Shown here piece by piece: positions 7,493 through 14,534 of a stretch of 17,053 nt of DNA (positions within the stretch are counted from its first letter, which is position 1; each line of letters begins with the position of its first letter). The notes under the pieces are model-generated. The model had not been told where the DNA came from. It did no database searches and saw only the letters and a list, made by a program, of their open reading frames with translations. This DNA is from an uncultured Candidatus Saccharibacteria bacterium. Lineage in GTDB: Bacteria > Patescibacteriota > Saccharimonadia > Saccharimonadales > Saccharimonadaceae. Location: assembly GCA_948514425.1 (NCBI GenBank), contig CAOQYN010000019.1, positions 1 to 17,053 of the forward strand. Direction: 5' to 3'. A program made the position numbers and the translations under genes.

Positions 7493-9226
7493 CTACATCT
7501 CCTCTGGAATCTCAATCCCCAACAGCCTCAAACCTTGCCCCATGACTCCTACATATGCCTTAACGTATTTTTCCAATACTTCCTCATGTCCTCCCCCCAC
7601 AACTCGTACTTTTTCATAAAACCGCGAAAACTCTTGCGCCAACTCATACAAATAAGTACATAATTTATATGGAGCCTTCCCACACATCACCCCCACAAGC
7701 ACCTCCTCGTATTGAACAAGTTTTTTACTCAACTTCCGCACAAACCGTCGTTCTTCATCATTCAAATCTAATTGTTCACTCTTTCCGCACTTATCCAATT
7801 TTTGCAAAATCTTCTTTGCGCGTACAGCTGAATACAATAAGTATACACCAGAATTACCATTCATTGCCACCGACTCTTTTGGATCAAACACAATATCGCC
7901 GCCCATCTTATATTTCAAAAACGCATACTTCAAAGCCGCCAAAACTACCTTTTCATCCGCCTGCTCTCCCCCCAACTCTTCGCCCACCATGTCGATCACA
8001 TCAACAGCCTTTAGAAAGTTACCTTTCCGTGAACTCATCTTCACATTTCCTGGTAATTTTACCATTCCGTGTGTCAAATGCTGCGTCTTCTCCACTAATT
8101 CTGGAGCATATTCCTTCACACTAGCCAAAACCACCTTCATGTAGTCCGTCTGCTCATTGCCAGTAATGACAATTGATTCATCAAAATGCCAATCCGCCCA
8201 TTTTGTAAAAATCAATCCCACATCTTTTGCTTCATAAGTCGGTACGCCCTGAGCATTAACAAACACACGCGTATGTAATCCCACCTTTTCGCCACGATAT
8301 ACAATCGCTCCTTCACTCTCTTCATAAACCGTACCGACATGCGCACGTACTTCTTCCAAACCTTTCTGAGTTACAGCTGATTCTGGGTAAAACTTATCAA
8401 ATTTTACTCCAATTCGAGCATAAAAATCCTTAAAATACTCATAGCTCAATTCTCGTCCTCTCCAATATAGCTCTGCCAACCTCGCAATCTCCGCCGTTGA
8501 ACGTCCAAAATCTTCTGCCACCATCTCAAGCTCCAAACGCTCTCGACACTTTTCTTCTCCCAACTCCGCCAATGTATAAATAATCTTGTTCAGCTCCGTA
8601 ATCTCATCTCGCGCATGCTCATTTTCATCATACTCCTGCGTTCCTTCAACATAACATTTCGCGATCTCTTCAATCGTTAAATTCGTATTATTTTTGTTTA
8701 AAACCGCATACAACGTCTTTGCCACATGTAACCCCACGTCACCCCCAAAGTTCGCCCGCACCACCTTCGCTCCCGCCAGTTCCAAGAGCCGCGAGATACT
8801 ATCCCCCACTACCGACGTATATAGGTGCCCTACATGTAGAACCTTAAAAGGATTTGGATCAGAAAACTCCGCCACCACAGTCTTACCAAAATATTCGTCT
8901 AGTGATATATTATTAGATGAAAATCCCTGATTATTTGCGATTTCCGCTATTTTGTTCACATAATATTCATCTGGTGATATAAAATTCAAGAACCCTGGCG
9001 CCGCCACTTCTACTGCAAAACCCCCTATTCCTTCAGACTGCAAGACCTCCTTCAGTTCTTCCGCTATCGTCATCGGCGCCTTATGTGCAACCTTCGCTAG
9101 CTTCATTGCTACATTACTCGCATAGTCTGCCCCCGTCTCCTCTGGTGCTGGCGTTATCTCGACCTCGACTTCGACATCAAAAAGCCGTTTGACCCCCTCA
9201 GCCAGCCTCTTCCGAATATCTTCCAT
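7493..9226 (-). CDS. argS: Arginyl-tRNA synthetase
   Basis: The 577-residue class I synthetase charges tRNA-Arg. The N-terminal Add-1 domain (1-110) precedes the Rossmann core with the HIGH motif as HVGH (131-134, in FSDPNPFKVLHVGHLYTS) and the KMSKS-type loop as KMSSRKGNF (396-404). An ArgS-typical region follows the HIGH half (GGDVGLHVAKT), and a helical anticodon-binding domain (DALR type) occupies about 455-577. The ATG at 9226 is chosen because the domain begins there and TATAAT sits seven bases upstream; the longer reading frame would run through the promoter. It is the first gene of the argS-orn-mmcQ-like-membrane protein-mscL operon. No T-box or other leader can exist with so short a 5' end. 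Confidence 0.95.
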   Translation of the reverse strand: MEDIRKRLAEGVKRLFDVEVEVEITPAPEETGADYASNVAMKLAKVAHKAPMTIAEELKEVLQSEGIGGFAVEVAAPGFLNFISPDEYYVNKIAEIANNQGFSSNNISLDEYFGKTVVAEFSDPNPFKVLHVGHLYTSVVGDSISRLLELAGAKVVRANFGGDVGLHVAKTLYAVLNKNNTNLTIEEIAKCYVEGTQEYDENEHARDEITELNKIIYTLAELGEEKCRERLELEMVAEDFGRSTAEIARLAELYWRGRELSYEYFKDFYARIGVKFDKFYPESAVTQKGLEEVRAHVGTVYEESEGAIVYRGEKVGLHTRVFVNAQGVPTYEAKDVGLIFTKWADWHFDESIVITGNEQTDYMKVVLASVKEYAPELVEKTQHLTHGMVKLPGNVKMSSRKGNFLKAVDVIDMVGEELGGEQADEKVVLAALKYAFLKYKMGGDIVFDPKESVAMNGNSGVYLLYSAVRAKKILQKLDKCGKSEQLDLNDEERRFVRKLSKKLVQYEEVLVGVMCGKAPYKLCTYLYELAQEFSRFYEKVRVVGGGHEEVLEKYVKAYVGVMGQGLRLLGIEIPEEM

Positions 9227-9233
9227 ATAACAT

Positions 9234-9242
9234 ATTATACCA
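9234..9242 (-). promoter_or_regulatory. argS operon promoter, extended -10, leaderless
   Basis: TGG-TATAAT (9242-9234 on the minus strand) ends seven bases before the argS ATG. The seven bases TGTGGTA are shared with the dnaG promoter. No convincing -35 or Shine-Dalgarno sequence is seen. Confidence 0.65.
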
Positions 9243-9288
9243 CACCCCTTAAAACTTAGAGGCATGGTATCAATACGTCCTTACACTA

Positions 9289-10194
9289 TCAATTCCGACG
9301 ACTTCGTACGCGGCTTATAATCCAGAAAATTGCGACAAATATCACCAAAAGCACAAGTGTCATAAACCAAATCGGGCAAAGGAAGACTATTTTATCTTCC
9401 GTAGCGGTTTCACCAAAGATTTTGACCGTTTGACGCACACGAAAAATTCCAAGTTGCGGCGCTCCTTCCCAAGAAGCCACGTGCAAGCGTTCTGTCTCTG
9501 GGAATACTATTTCTCGCACCGGATCATCTTCGTTCGTATAAATCTCCTCGTCGCCAAACAAAGAAAAAACTTGCAAAGTATAAACTGCATTAGTGTATAC
9601 ATTACCGGTATTCTTCACTAGAGAAGTAGCTACTACTGGCGGATGGAAAAACAATCCTGGAACCTTATTTTCAACTATCTGGGCAGTTTCAATCGTTTCC
9701 CCTTCAACATTTCCAAAAACTAAATAGCCCAATCGCCGTACCGCTTGAATACCACCAGAATCACCGTCCCCACCCATACTTACCATAATCGTTGCCGCCT
9801 GAGCTCCACCATGCGCATCTTCTGGTACATCAACCGTATAGCTCACCTCTTCCTCTTGGCCCGCATCAATCTCCCCCTTAGTCTTATCTAATTTAATCCA
9901 CTCCGTAATATCGGTATACTGCGTTTCTCTTTCGTAATTCGGTTCATAATTCTCATTCGCAATACTGTACGGCGTCACTTCTAAATCATATCTAAAACTA
10001 CCCTCGCCACTCTTATTCCGCACTTTAAAACTACCAGTGTAAGTCTCACCTGGCTTCATTGTTGCAATATTATTTTGGGTCGGAGTAATACCTAAAACTG
10101 GACCGTTTGTCTCATCTTCTGCTCGTGCAACTCCACCGCTCATCAAAAATAGTGACACCATCACACCCAGCAATACCCTCTTAATTCTCTTCAT
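9289..10194 (-). CDS. Secreted, membrane-anchored DUF916-like (WxL-interacting type) protein
   Basis: The 301-residue product has a signal peptide (about 1-25, ending GGVARA), two immunoglobulin-like beta domains (about 30-145 and 150-265), one transmembrane helix at about 272-293 and a basic cytoplasmic tail (SRVRSRRN). The first domain has DUF916 traits: MKPGETYTGSFKVRNKS, a tyrosine/glutamate loop, ITEWIKLDKTKGEIDAGQ, and VPEDAHGGAQAATIMVSM. In Firmicutes DUF916 proteins anchor WxL surface proteins to the wall. The neighbouring upstream gene encodes a secreted beta-rich protein, which fits a ligand/anchor pair here too, though that is inference. The start has AGGAGGT only two bases before ATG, an unusually tight spacing. 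It has its own extended -10 promoter after a terminator. Confidence 0.72.
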   Translation of the reverse strand: MKRIKRVLLGVMVSLFLMSGGVARAEDETNGPVLGITPTQNNIATMKPGETYTGSFKVRNKSGEGSFRYDLEVTPYSIANENYEPNYERETQYTDITEWIKLDKTKGEIDAGQEEEVSYTVDVPEDAHGGAQAATIMVSMGGDGDSGGIQAVRRLGYLVFGNVEGETIETAQIVENKVPGLFFHPPVVATSLVKNTGNVYTNAVYTLQVFSLFGDEEIYTNEDDPVREIVFPETERLHVASWEGAPQLGIFRVRQTVKIFGETATEDKIVFLCPIWFMTLVLLVIFVAIFWIISRVRSRRN

Positions 10195-10196
10195 TC

Positions 10197-10223
10197 ACCT
10201 CCTTATTCCATATAATTATAACA
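10197..10223 (-). promoter_or_regulatory. Promoter and very close Shine-Dalgarno of the DUF916-like gene
   Basis: TGT-TATAAT (10223-10215 on the minus strand) is an extended -10 without a clear -35. A perfect AGGAGGT lies at 10203-10197, two bases before the ATG. Confidence 0.6.
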
Positions 10224-10234
10224 CAGCTTCCTCC

Positions 10235-10265
10235 AAAATATCGCCCGTCTACCGAGCGATATTTT
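10235..10265 (-). terminator. Terminator of the secreted surface-protein gene
   Basis: A perfect 10-bp stem, AAAATATCGC (10235-10244) with GCGATATTTT (10256-10265), surrounds an 11-base loop. On the minus strand the stem ends ATTTT. It lies 18 bases after the stop of the upstream gene and separates it from the DUF916-like gene. Confidence 0.65.
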
Positions 10266-10283
10266 CTAAATCACTAGCTAAAA

Positions 10284-10874
10284 CTAGCTTCCACTCACCG
10301 CATTATTAGTCGCCGTGAAAGTCACTTGACCTTCATATGTACCAGCAGCTTGGCCATCTGCAATCGACACACCAAAAGTCACCACTGTTGCATCACCAGT
10401 CGAAGTCGTCGGAACAGATGTCGTCTTAATCACATCATTGTTCCCTGTCACGCCTGCAAACTTATCTGCTTCCCAAGTTGCCAAGCGATATCCCCATTCA
10501 GATTTCGCAGTATCAAAAGCCGCAGGGGCCGCAACCGTACCCGCAGCAGCAGCAATCGTATCATTAGCATTAGTTGTGCTGGTTAATGCTGTAGCATTCG
10601 TCGCAGCACTACCTTTAATCCCCAAATTATAACCTTTCGTATTATTCGTTGTTACAGTGATAGTGGCATCCCCTGTATGACTATCGCCCGACAAATCAAC
10701 CTTATCTGTCGTTGACTTATCTGCCGAAATCTGCAATTCGTCATCGAGCGTCAAAGTAATACCAACATCATTAGATTTTGGTGTGCCATCAGCATATGTG
10801 CTTAACGGCAAAGCCGCTACGCCCAAACCACCCACAACGCCAAGCGCTACCAAAACACTAGTACTCTTAGACAT
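10284..10874 (-). CDS. Secreted beta-rich surface protein
   Basis: The 196-residue product has a signal peptide (residues 1-28, VALGVVGGLGVAALPLSTYA). The mature part is Thr/Ala/Asp-rich and predicted all-beta: GITLTLDDELQIS, GDATITVTTNNTKGYNLGI, a WGYRLATWEA motif at about 127-136, and a C-terminal AAGTYEGQVTFTATNN strand. It has few charged basic residues and no cysteines. The style fits an adhesin or S-layer/WxL-like module of CPR bacteria, but the Trp-x-Leu signature itself is absent and I cannot name a family. It sits just upstream of the DUF916-like gene, which suggests that protein is its membrane partner. A near-consensus promoter and AAAGGAG six bases before ATG predict high expression. 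Confidence 0.7.
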   Translation of the reverse strand: MSKSTSVLVALGVVGGLGVAALPLSTYADGTPKSNDVGITLTLDDELQISADKSTTDKVDLSGDSHTGDATITVTTNNTKGYNLGIKGSAATNATALTSTTNANDTIAAAAGTVAAPAAFDTAKSEWGYRLATWEADKFAGVTGNNDVIKTTSVPTTSTGDATVVTFGVSIADGQAAGTYEGQVTFTATNNAVSGS

Positions 10875-10925
10875 TATAAACTCCTTTATCTTTATTTTTT
10901 GTTATACGACCTAACTCGTACTCCA

Positions 10926-10954
10926 ATTATATATAAACACAAGCGCGAAGTCAA
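10926..10954 (-). promoter_or_regulatory. Strong promoter of the secreted surface-protein gene
   Basis: TTGACT (10954-10949 on the minus strand), exactly 17 bases, then a perfect TATAAT (10931-10926). The 5' untranslated region would be about 45 bases and carry AAAGGAG before the ATG at 10874. Confidence 0.75.
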
Positions 10955-10966
10955 CCACGATTCTCT

Positions 10967-11788
10967 TTATTTCTTAGTTGTAATCTCGATTGCGCCAACT
11001 CCCCCACTAATCTTCACCACATCTTCACCATCACCGATTAGTTCTTCACTTCCCAGACCACGACCGTTCAAACTCAAACCACCCAACCCCTTATTCAGAA
11101 TGAACTTATACTCTTTTTCACTCCTAGCTAACCGTAATTCCAATTTCCCCATCCCCGCGTCAATTTCATTATTACCCATCAAATCACCATTGAATTCAAC
11201 TTTTCCTACCCCCATATCAAGCGATAAATCCCGCAATTCAGCATTCTTCATCACTAACAAACCTGCACCACCATCAACTTTCACTACATGCGTTACCTTT
11301 ATCTCATCAAATTCTACACGTCCAACCCCCATGTCCAAATCCAAATCTTCCACAACCAAACCATGCGCGTACATAACACCTGCGCCCATATCCAACACAG
11401 CTCTCCGCAAAGCTACGCCCTCAGGCAAAATCACTTTCACTTCTCCGCCCGCTTTGTTCCAATTATTGAACATCCCGAAATCTTTTTCTACAATTTTCAT
11501 TCTTTCCCCCTCCTGGTGCAGTTCTATAATCTCTTCATCTGCTAAAACTTCAAACTTCTCACCCCTCTCAATCCTCAAACTTGTAGTTTCAAGCTTAATC
11601 TCCAGCTCCGTATAGCGCAACCCCTCGTCCATCACAGTCTCCTGCCACCCCGACACATCCTGCCCATCCGGCAAAAACACCCGACTCAAAATCATGCCCG
11701 CGCCCACGCAAACCGACACGATACTCACTATAATCATTACGGCAAACGCAATTGCAAAACCCTTGATTACCCTCTGCGCACCTTCCAT
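10967..11788 (-). CDS. DUF4097 (LiaG-like) membrane-anchored beta-repeat protein
   Basis: The 273-residue product has one N-terminal transmembrane helix (about 10-34) and an outer domain of repeated short strands. The repeat signature is hydrophobic-Asp-x-Gly-x-Gly: LDMGAGVMYAHG, LDMGVGRVEFD, VDGGAGLLVMKN, LDMGVGKVEFNG, IDAGMGKLELR, LNKGLGGLSLNG and ISGGVGAIEI. This is the DUF4097 right-handed beta-solenoid found in Bacillus LiaG and in putative adhesins. Its ATG follows the stop of the LiaF-like gene with no gap (TAAATG), so the two are co-translated. By analogy with liaF/liaG, a role in sensing or resisting envelope stress is likely. No LiaR/LiaS two-component genes lie in the window. Confidence 0.78.
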   Translation of the reverse strand: MEGAQRVIKGFAIAFAVMIIVSIVSVCVGAGMILSRVFLPDGQDVSGWQETVMDEGLRYTELEIKLETTSLRIERGEKFEVLADEEIIELHQEGERMKIVEKDFGMFNNWNKAGGEVKVILPEGVALRRAVLDMGAGVMYAHGLVVEDLDLDMGVGRVEFDEIKVTHVVKVDGGAGLLVMKNAELRDLSLDMGVGKVEFNGDLMGNNEIDAGMGKLELRLARSEKEYKFILNKGLGGLSLNGRGLGSEELIGDGEDVVKISGGVGAIEITTKK

Positions 11789-12475
11789 TTATTTAATCTC
11801 CACTCCGCCAAATACATTCGTTGCATCAACATATAATGTCTTTTTCGCCGCCTCATCAGTACTATTAATGTGATCATTACTAGTTCCTCCAAAAACCGAT
11901 GTCGATACTACCTTCACAATCACATCTTCTGGAACATAAATCGTCACTCCGCCAAAAACCGCACTCGCCTTAATCAAAACGTCCTGTTCAATCTTTGCTT
12001 TTCGAAGATCACATTTAATACCGCCAAACACCGCTTCTAGACGACAACCCTCAAACTTCTCGCCCGCAAAATCTAGCTTTTGACCACTAAAAGTCGCCCA
12101 ATATTCCTTCTCGCCCGACTTTCCTTGAACTTTCTTTACCTCTTTCAGAACCTTCCCTTTCAAAGCATCCTTAAAAATCATAGATAGACCCACTACCACC
12201 AACACGACTGGCACGATCAACTTCCACAACAAATCAAATCGAATTACTCCCTGGCAAGCCAACAGCAAACACACGCCAATCAAAATCCCAATCAGATCAC
12301 CTGTCTTATCATCATCTTTCCCAAATAAGCTAATAAAACACGGCACGATGATAAACAACGTCCACCACCCCGGGAAGAAAAGATTAATCTCTGCAATACC
12401 TAATGCACTAATCCCCAAAATCACACCAAGCGCAATCAAAACTACACCCCATAACCAATTCGTCGCCTTATTCAT
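11789..12475 (-). CDS. LiaF-like envelope-stress membrane protein
   Basis: The 228-residue product has four N-terminal transmembrane segments (about 8-27, 33-51, 61-79 and 84-103; DUF5668/LiaI-LiaF-type region) and a C-terminal soluble domain (125-228) with four VFGG turns: AVFGGIKCD, AVFGGVTIY, SVFGGTSND and NVFGGVEIK. This is the pattern of the LiaF cell-wall-active-antibiotic response domain. In Firmicutes LiaF inhibits the LiaS kinase until envelope damage occurs. Partner kinases are not in this window, so the protein may act otherwise here. GGAG is five bases before ATG, and an extended -10 lies just upstream. It is the first gene of a two-gene unit with the DUF4097 protein. Confidence 0.8.
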   Translation of the reverse strand: MNKATNWLWGVVLIALGVILGISALGIAEINLFFPGWWTLFIIVPCFISLFGKDDDKTGDLIGILIGVCLLLACQGVIRFDLLWKLIVPVVLVVVGLSMIFKDALKGKVLKEVKKVQGKSGEKEYWATFSGQKLDFAGEKFEGCRLEAVFGGIKCDLRKAKIEQDVLIKASAVFGGVTIYVPEDVIVKVVSTSVFGGTSNDHINSTDEAAKKTLYVDATNVFGGVEIK

Positions 12476-12500
12476 AAAATCTCCAAGTTATCTTTTTCTC

Positions 12501-12509
12501 ATTTTATCA
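12501..12509 (-). promoter_or_regulatory. Promoter of the LiaF-like/DUF4097 pair
   Basis: TGA-TAAAAT (12509-12501 on the minus strand) is an extended -10 box, 25 bases before the LiaF-like ATG, with GGAG between. No clear -35 is seen. Confidence 0.5.
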
Positions 12510-12521
12510 CAAAACTGCACG

Positions 12522-12736
12522 CTACTTACGCCACAGCTCACGTATTTTGCCCCACACCCCAATCTTACCTTTCATTTTCTTCATTACTTGTTTTGCAAAA
12601 TGCTCCGCCTCCATTCCTGCCAACTGATGACCATACATAAACTCATCGGTGTAATCAAACCGCCTTCATCTCTACTAGAAGATCTACTCGCTTGGCCAAC
12701 AGTGTCGCGATCTCCAGTTCCCCATTTCTCCTTCAC
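12522..12736 (-). pseudogene. Small gene after pyrG, apparently frameshifted by one missing base
   Basis: After the pyrG stop, GTG at 12736 opens a frame reading VKEKWGTGDRDTVGQASRSS and then DEGG. That frame continues with unlikely sequence to a stop at 12584-12586. The next frame from the same point reads FDYTDEFMYGHQLAGMEAEH, a basic helix KQVMKKMKGK, and RELWRK, stopping at 12522. Adding one T to the TTT at 12657-12659 joins them into one plausible hydrophilic protein of about 71 residues. I do not recognise the family. Either it is a recent pseudogene, a homopolymer sequencing error, or a -1 frameshift site, though no canonical slippery heptamer is seen. The start is uncertain since no good ribosome binding site precedes it; it may be translationally coupled to pyrG. 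Confidence 0.5.
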
Positions 12737-12739
12737 GTA

Positions 12740-14338
12740 TCATTTCAAACTTTTCACAAACTCCCGAAACAGCGGATGCACTTCCAGCGGCCGACTCCTA
12801 AACTCCGGATGCGCCTGTGTTGCCACAAAAAACTTACACCCTGGCGCCTCAACAAATTCCACCAACTTCCCGTCCGGCGACGTTCCCGCTATCGCCAAAC
12901 CACCTTTTTCGATCTCTGGCAAAAACCTTTGGTTTACTTCATAGCGATGCCGGTGCCTTTCTACTACCTTCGCCGCTCCATACACCTCCGCTACTCGACT
13001 CCCCTCTCTCAATTCCGCCGGATAATCACCAAGACGCATCGTTCCGCCAGTCGATTCCTTACCTTTTTGCCCCTCCATGATATAGATCACATCATTTCCC
13101 GCTTCTCTACTCGCGCCAAATTCCTCCGAACCCGCCTCCCCGAGTCCTCCTCGCCGCGCCGCCGCTATCACCGCACATTGCATCCCCAGACAAAGACCCA
13201 AATACGGCTTTCCCGTCTCCAACGCATACTCAGCCGCTTTAATTTTCCCCTCAACTCCCCGCACACCGAATCCTCCTGGCACCACCAATCCATCAACCTT
13301 TGCAAAATCCTCCGCTGTCGCATCTTCAGCATTAATCCATTCAATCTCAACATTCACCTTTTCCCATGCTGCCGCTGCTTTCAACGCCTCTGTCACGCAA
13401 ATATAAGCATCATCATTTCCCACATATTTCGCTACTAACCCGACACGCACCGTCTTCGCCCACTTTTTCCCTCTTAATCGCGAAAATTCTTTCCACCGAG
13501 CCATATCTGGCTCGGTGTTGGTACCGACAAACCTATTTAAAATCTCTAACACTCCAGACTTCAGCACATTAAATGGCACATCATACACACTCTCAATGTC
13601 CGGCAAATTCAACACCGCTTCCTTATCGATTCCCGAAAACGCCGCAATTTTCTCACAAATCACCCTCGGCGCTGGACGCTCTGTTCGACATACTACTACA
13701 TCTGGGATAATTCCAAACCCCCGCAAATCCTTCAGAGCATTCTGTGCTGGCTTCGTCTTTAGTTCTTTCGAGGTATTAATCCACGGCACATACACTACAT
13801 GCACATACAAACAGTTTTCTCGCCCCACCCGATTCGCAAACAGCCGAATCGCTTCAATAAAACTCAATCCCTCATAATCCCCCACCGTTCCACCAATCTC
13901 CACAATATGGACTTCCGACCCCTCACTCGCCTTCTCAATCTTCTCTTGCACCAAGTTTGTAAAATGTGGCACCATCTGCACCGTTTTACCATGAAATCCC
14001 CCACTTCGTTCCTTCTCAATCAACTCCTGATACAATGCCCCCGACAATACACTTGAATACTGTGATGTCTCAAAATCCAAAAACCGTTCATAATGTCCCA
14101 AATCAAGATCCGTCTCTTTACCATCATGCGTCACAAAACACTCCCCATGCTCCACAGGATTCAACAACCCCGCATCGACATTCAAGTACGGATCGCATTT
14201 TTGTATCGAAACCTTGTACCCCTTCGCCTTTAAAATCGCCCCAATCGATGCTGCCGTAATACCCTTACCGACCCCCGACAATACTCCACCAGTCACGAAG
14301 ATGTATTTACAACTTTTTTCTGTGTTTTTATTTCGCAT
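12740..14338 (-). CDS. pyrG: CTP synthase
   Basis: The 532-residue enzyme converts UTP and glutamine to CTP. The synthetase domain (1-270) has the P-loop-like GGVLSGVGKG (17-26), the variant DAGLLNPVEHGECFVT (55-70) followed by ETDLDLGHYERF, EIGGTVGDYEG (147-157), and the UTP/CTP-site KTKPAQNALKDLRGFGIIPD (194-213). The glutamine amidotransferase domain (297-530) has PGGFG (354-358), nucleophile C383 in GLCLGMQ, and the His/Glu pair H510/E512 in AHPEF. The start at 14338 is set by AGGAGGT six bases upstream; longer in-frame starts would lie across the promoter. A 10-bp perfect hairpin in the coding sequence (13494-13517) falls in the linker between the two domains. Confidence 0.96.
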   Translation of the reverse strand: MRNKNTEKSCKYIFVTGGVLSGVGKGITAASIGAILKAKGYKVSIQKCDPYLNVDAGLLNPVEHGECFVTHDGKETDLDLGHYERFLDFETSQYSSVLSGALYQELIEKERSGGFHGKTVQMVPHFTNLVQEKIEKASEGSEVHIVEIGGTVGDYEGLSFIEAIRLFANRVGRENCLYVHVVYVPWINTSKELKTKPAQNALKDLRGFGIIPDVVVCRTERPAPRVICEKIAAFSGIDKEAVLNLPDIESVYDVPFNVLKSGVLEILNRFVGTNTEPDMARWKEFSRLRGKKWAKTVRVGLVAKYVGNDDAYICVTEALKAAAAWEKVNVEIEWINAEDATAEDFAKVDGLVVPGGFGVRGVEGKIKAAEYALETGKPYLGLCLGMQCAVIAAARRGGLGEAGSEEFGASREAGNDVIYIMEGQKGKESTGGTMRLGDYPAELREGSRVAEVYGAAKVVERHRHRYEVNQRFLPEIEKGGLAIAGTSPDGKLVEFVEAPGCKFFVATQAHPEFRSRPLEVHPLFREFVKSLK

Positions 14339-14343
14339 GTGGT

Positions 14344-14386
14344 ACCTCCTTTTCCCACCCACATTGTTCTTAACTTCATCATAACA
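14344..14386 (-). promoter_or_regulatory. pyrG promoter and Shine-Dalgarno
   Basis: TGT-TATGAT (14386-14378 on the minus strand) is a candidate extended -10. AGGAGGT (14350-14344) precedes the ATG at 14338 by five bases. No convincing -35 is seen and no attenuator-like hairpin lies in the roughly 35-base leader. Confidence 0.5.
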
Positions 14387-14439
14387 CAAGCACAATCCCT
14401 CGCCCACCCTAGTAATTTCTCATTTTCTCGCTCTAAATA

Positions 14440-14468
14440 TTGACTTTTCATACAATCTGTGATAAAAT
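14440..14468 (+). promoter_or_regulatory. Promoter of the first paralogue (14532-15590)
   Basis: TTGACT (14440-14445), exactly 17 bases, then TAAAAT (14463-14468) preceded by TGA, giving an extended -10. The layout is the same as in the second paralogue. Confidence 0.8.
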
Positions 14469-14479
14469 AGAAGGATAGA

Positions 14480-14534
14480 CATGCTAAAATGCGGTTTCAC
14501 CCGCAAAATTTTAATATGAGGAGGTATTAGCATG
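14480..14534 (+). promoter_or_regulatory. Structured 5' leader able to sequester the start codon (first copy)
   Basis: CATGCTAA (14480-14487) is perfectly complementary to TTAGCATG (14527-14534), which includes the ATG. Between them lie a small hairpin, TGCGG (14490-14494) with CCGCA (14501-14505), and the Shine-Dalgarno AGGAGGT (14519-14525). The transcript would begin just upstream, near 14475, so the pairing element is at its 5' end. Confidence 0.6.

Noticed and set aside
8885..8975. Imperfect repeat in argS (ISLDEYF and ISPDEYY with similar DNA)
   Set aside because: The two copies are short and diverged, and fall in the variable end of the N-terminal domain; chance or ancient local duplication without clear meaning.
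10899..11615. Plus-strand 238-residue open frame opposite the DUF4097 gene
   Set aside because: It is an antisense frame full of Ser/Pro/Thr runs that arise from the purine-rich coding strand; it also starts inside the promoter region of the secreted protein.
12692..13438. Plus-strand 248-residue open frame opposite pyrG
   Set aside because: It is a shadow of the pyrG coding strand, with no ribosome binding site and an Arg/Ser/Pro/His-rich composition unlike a real protein.
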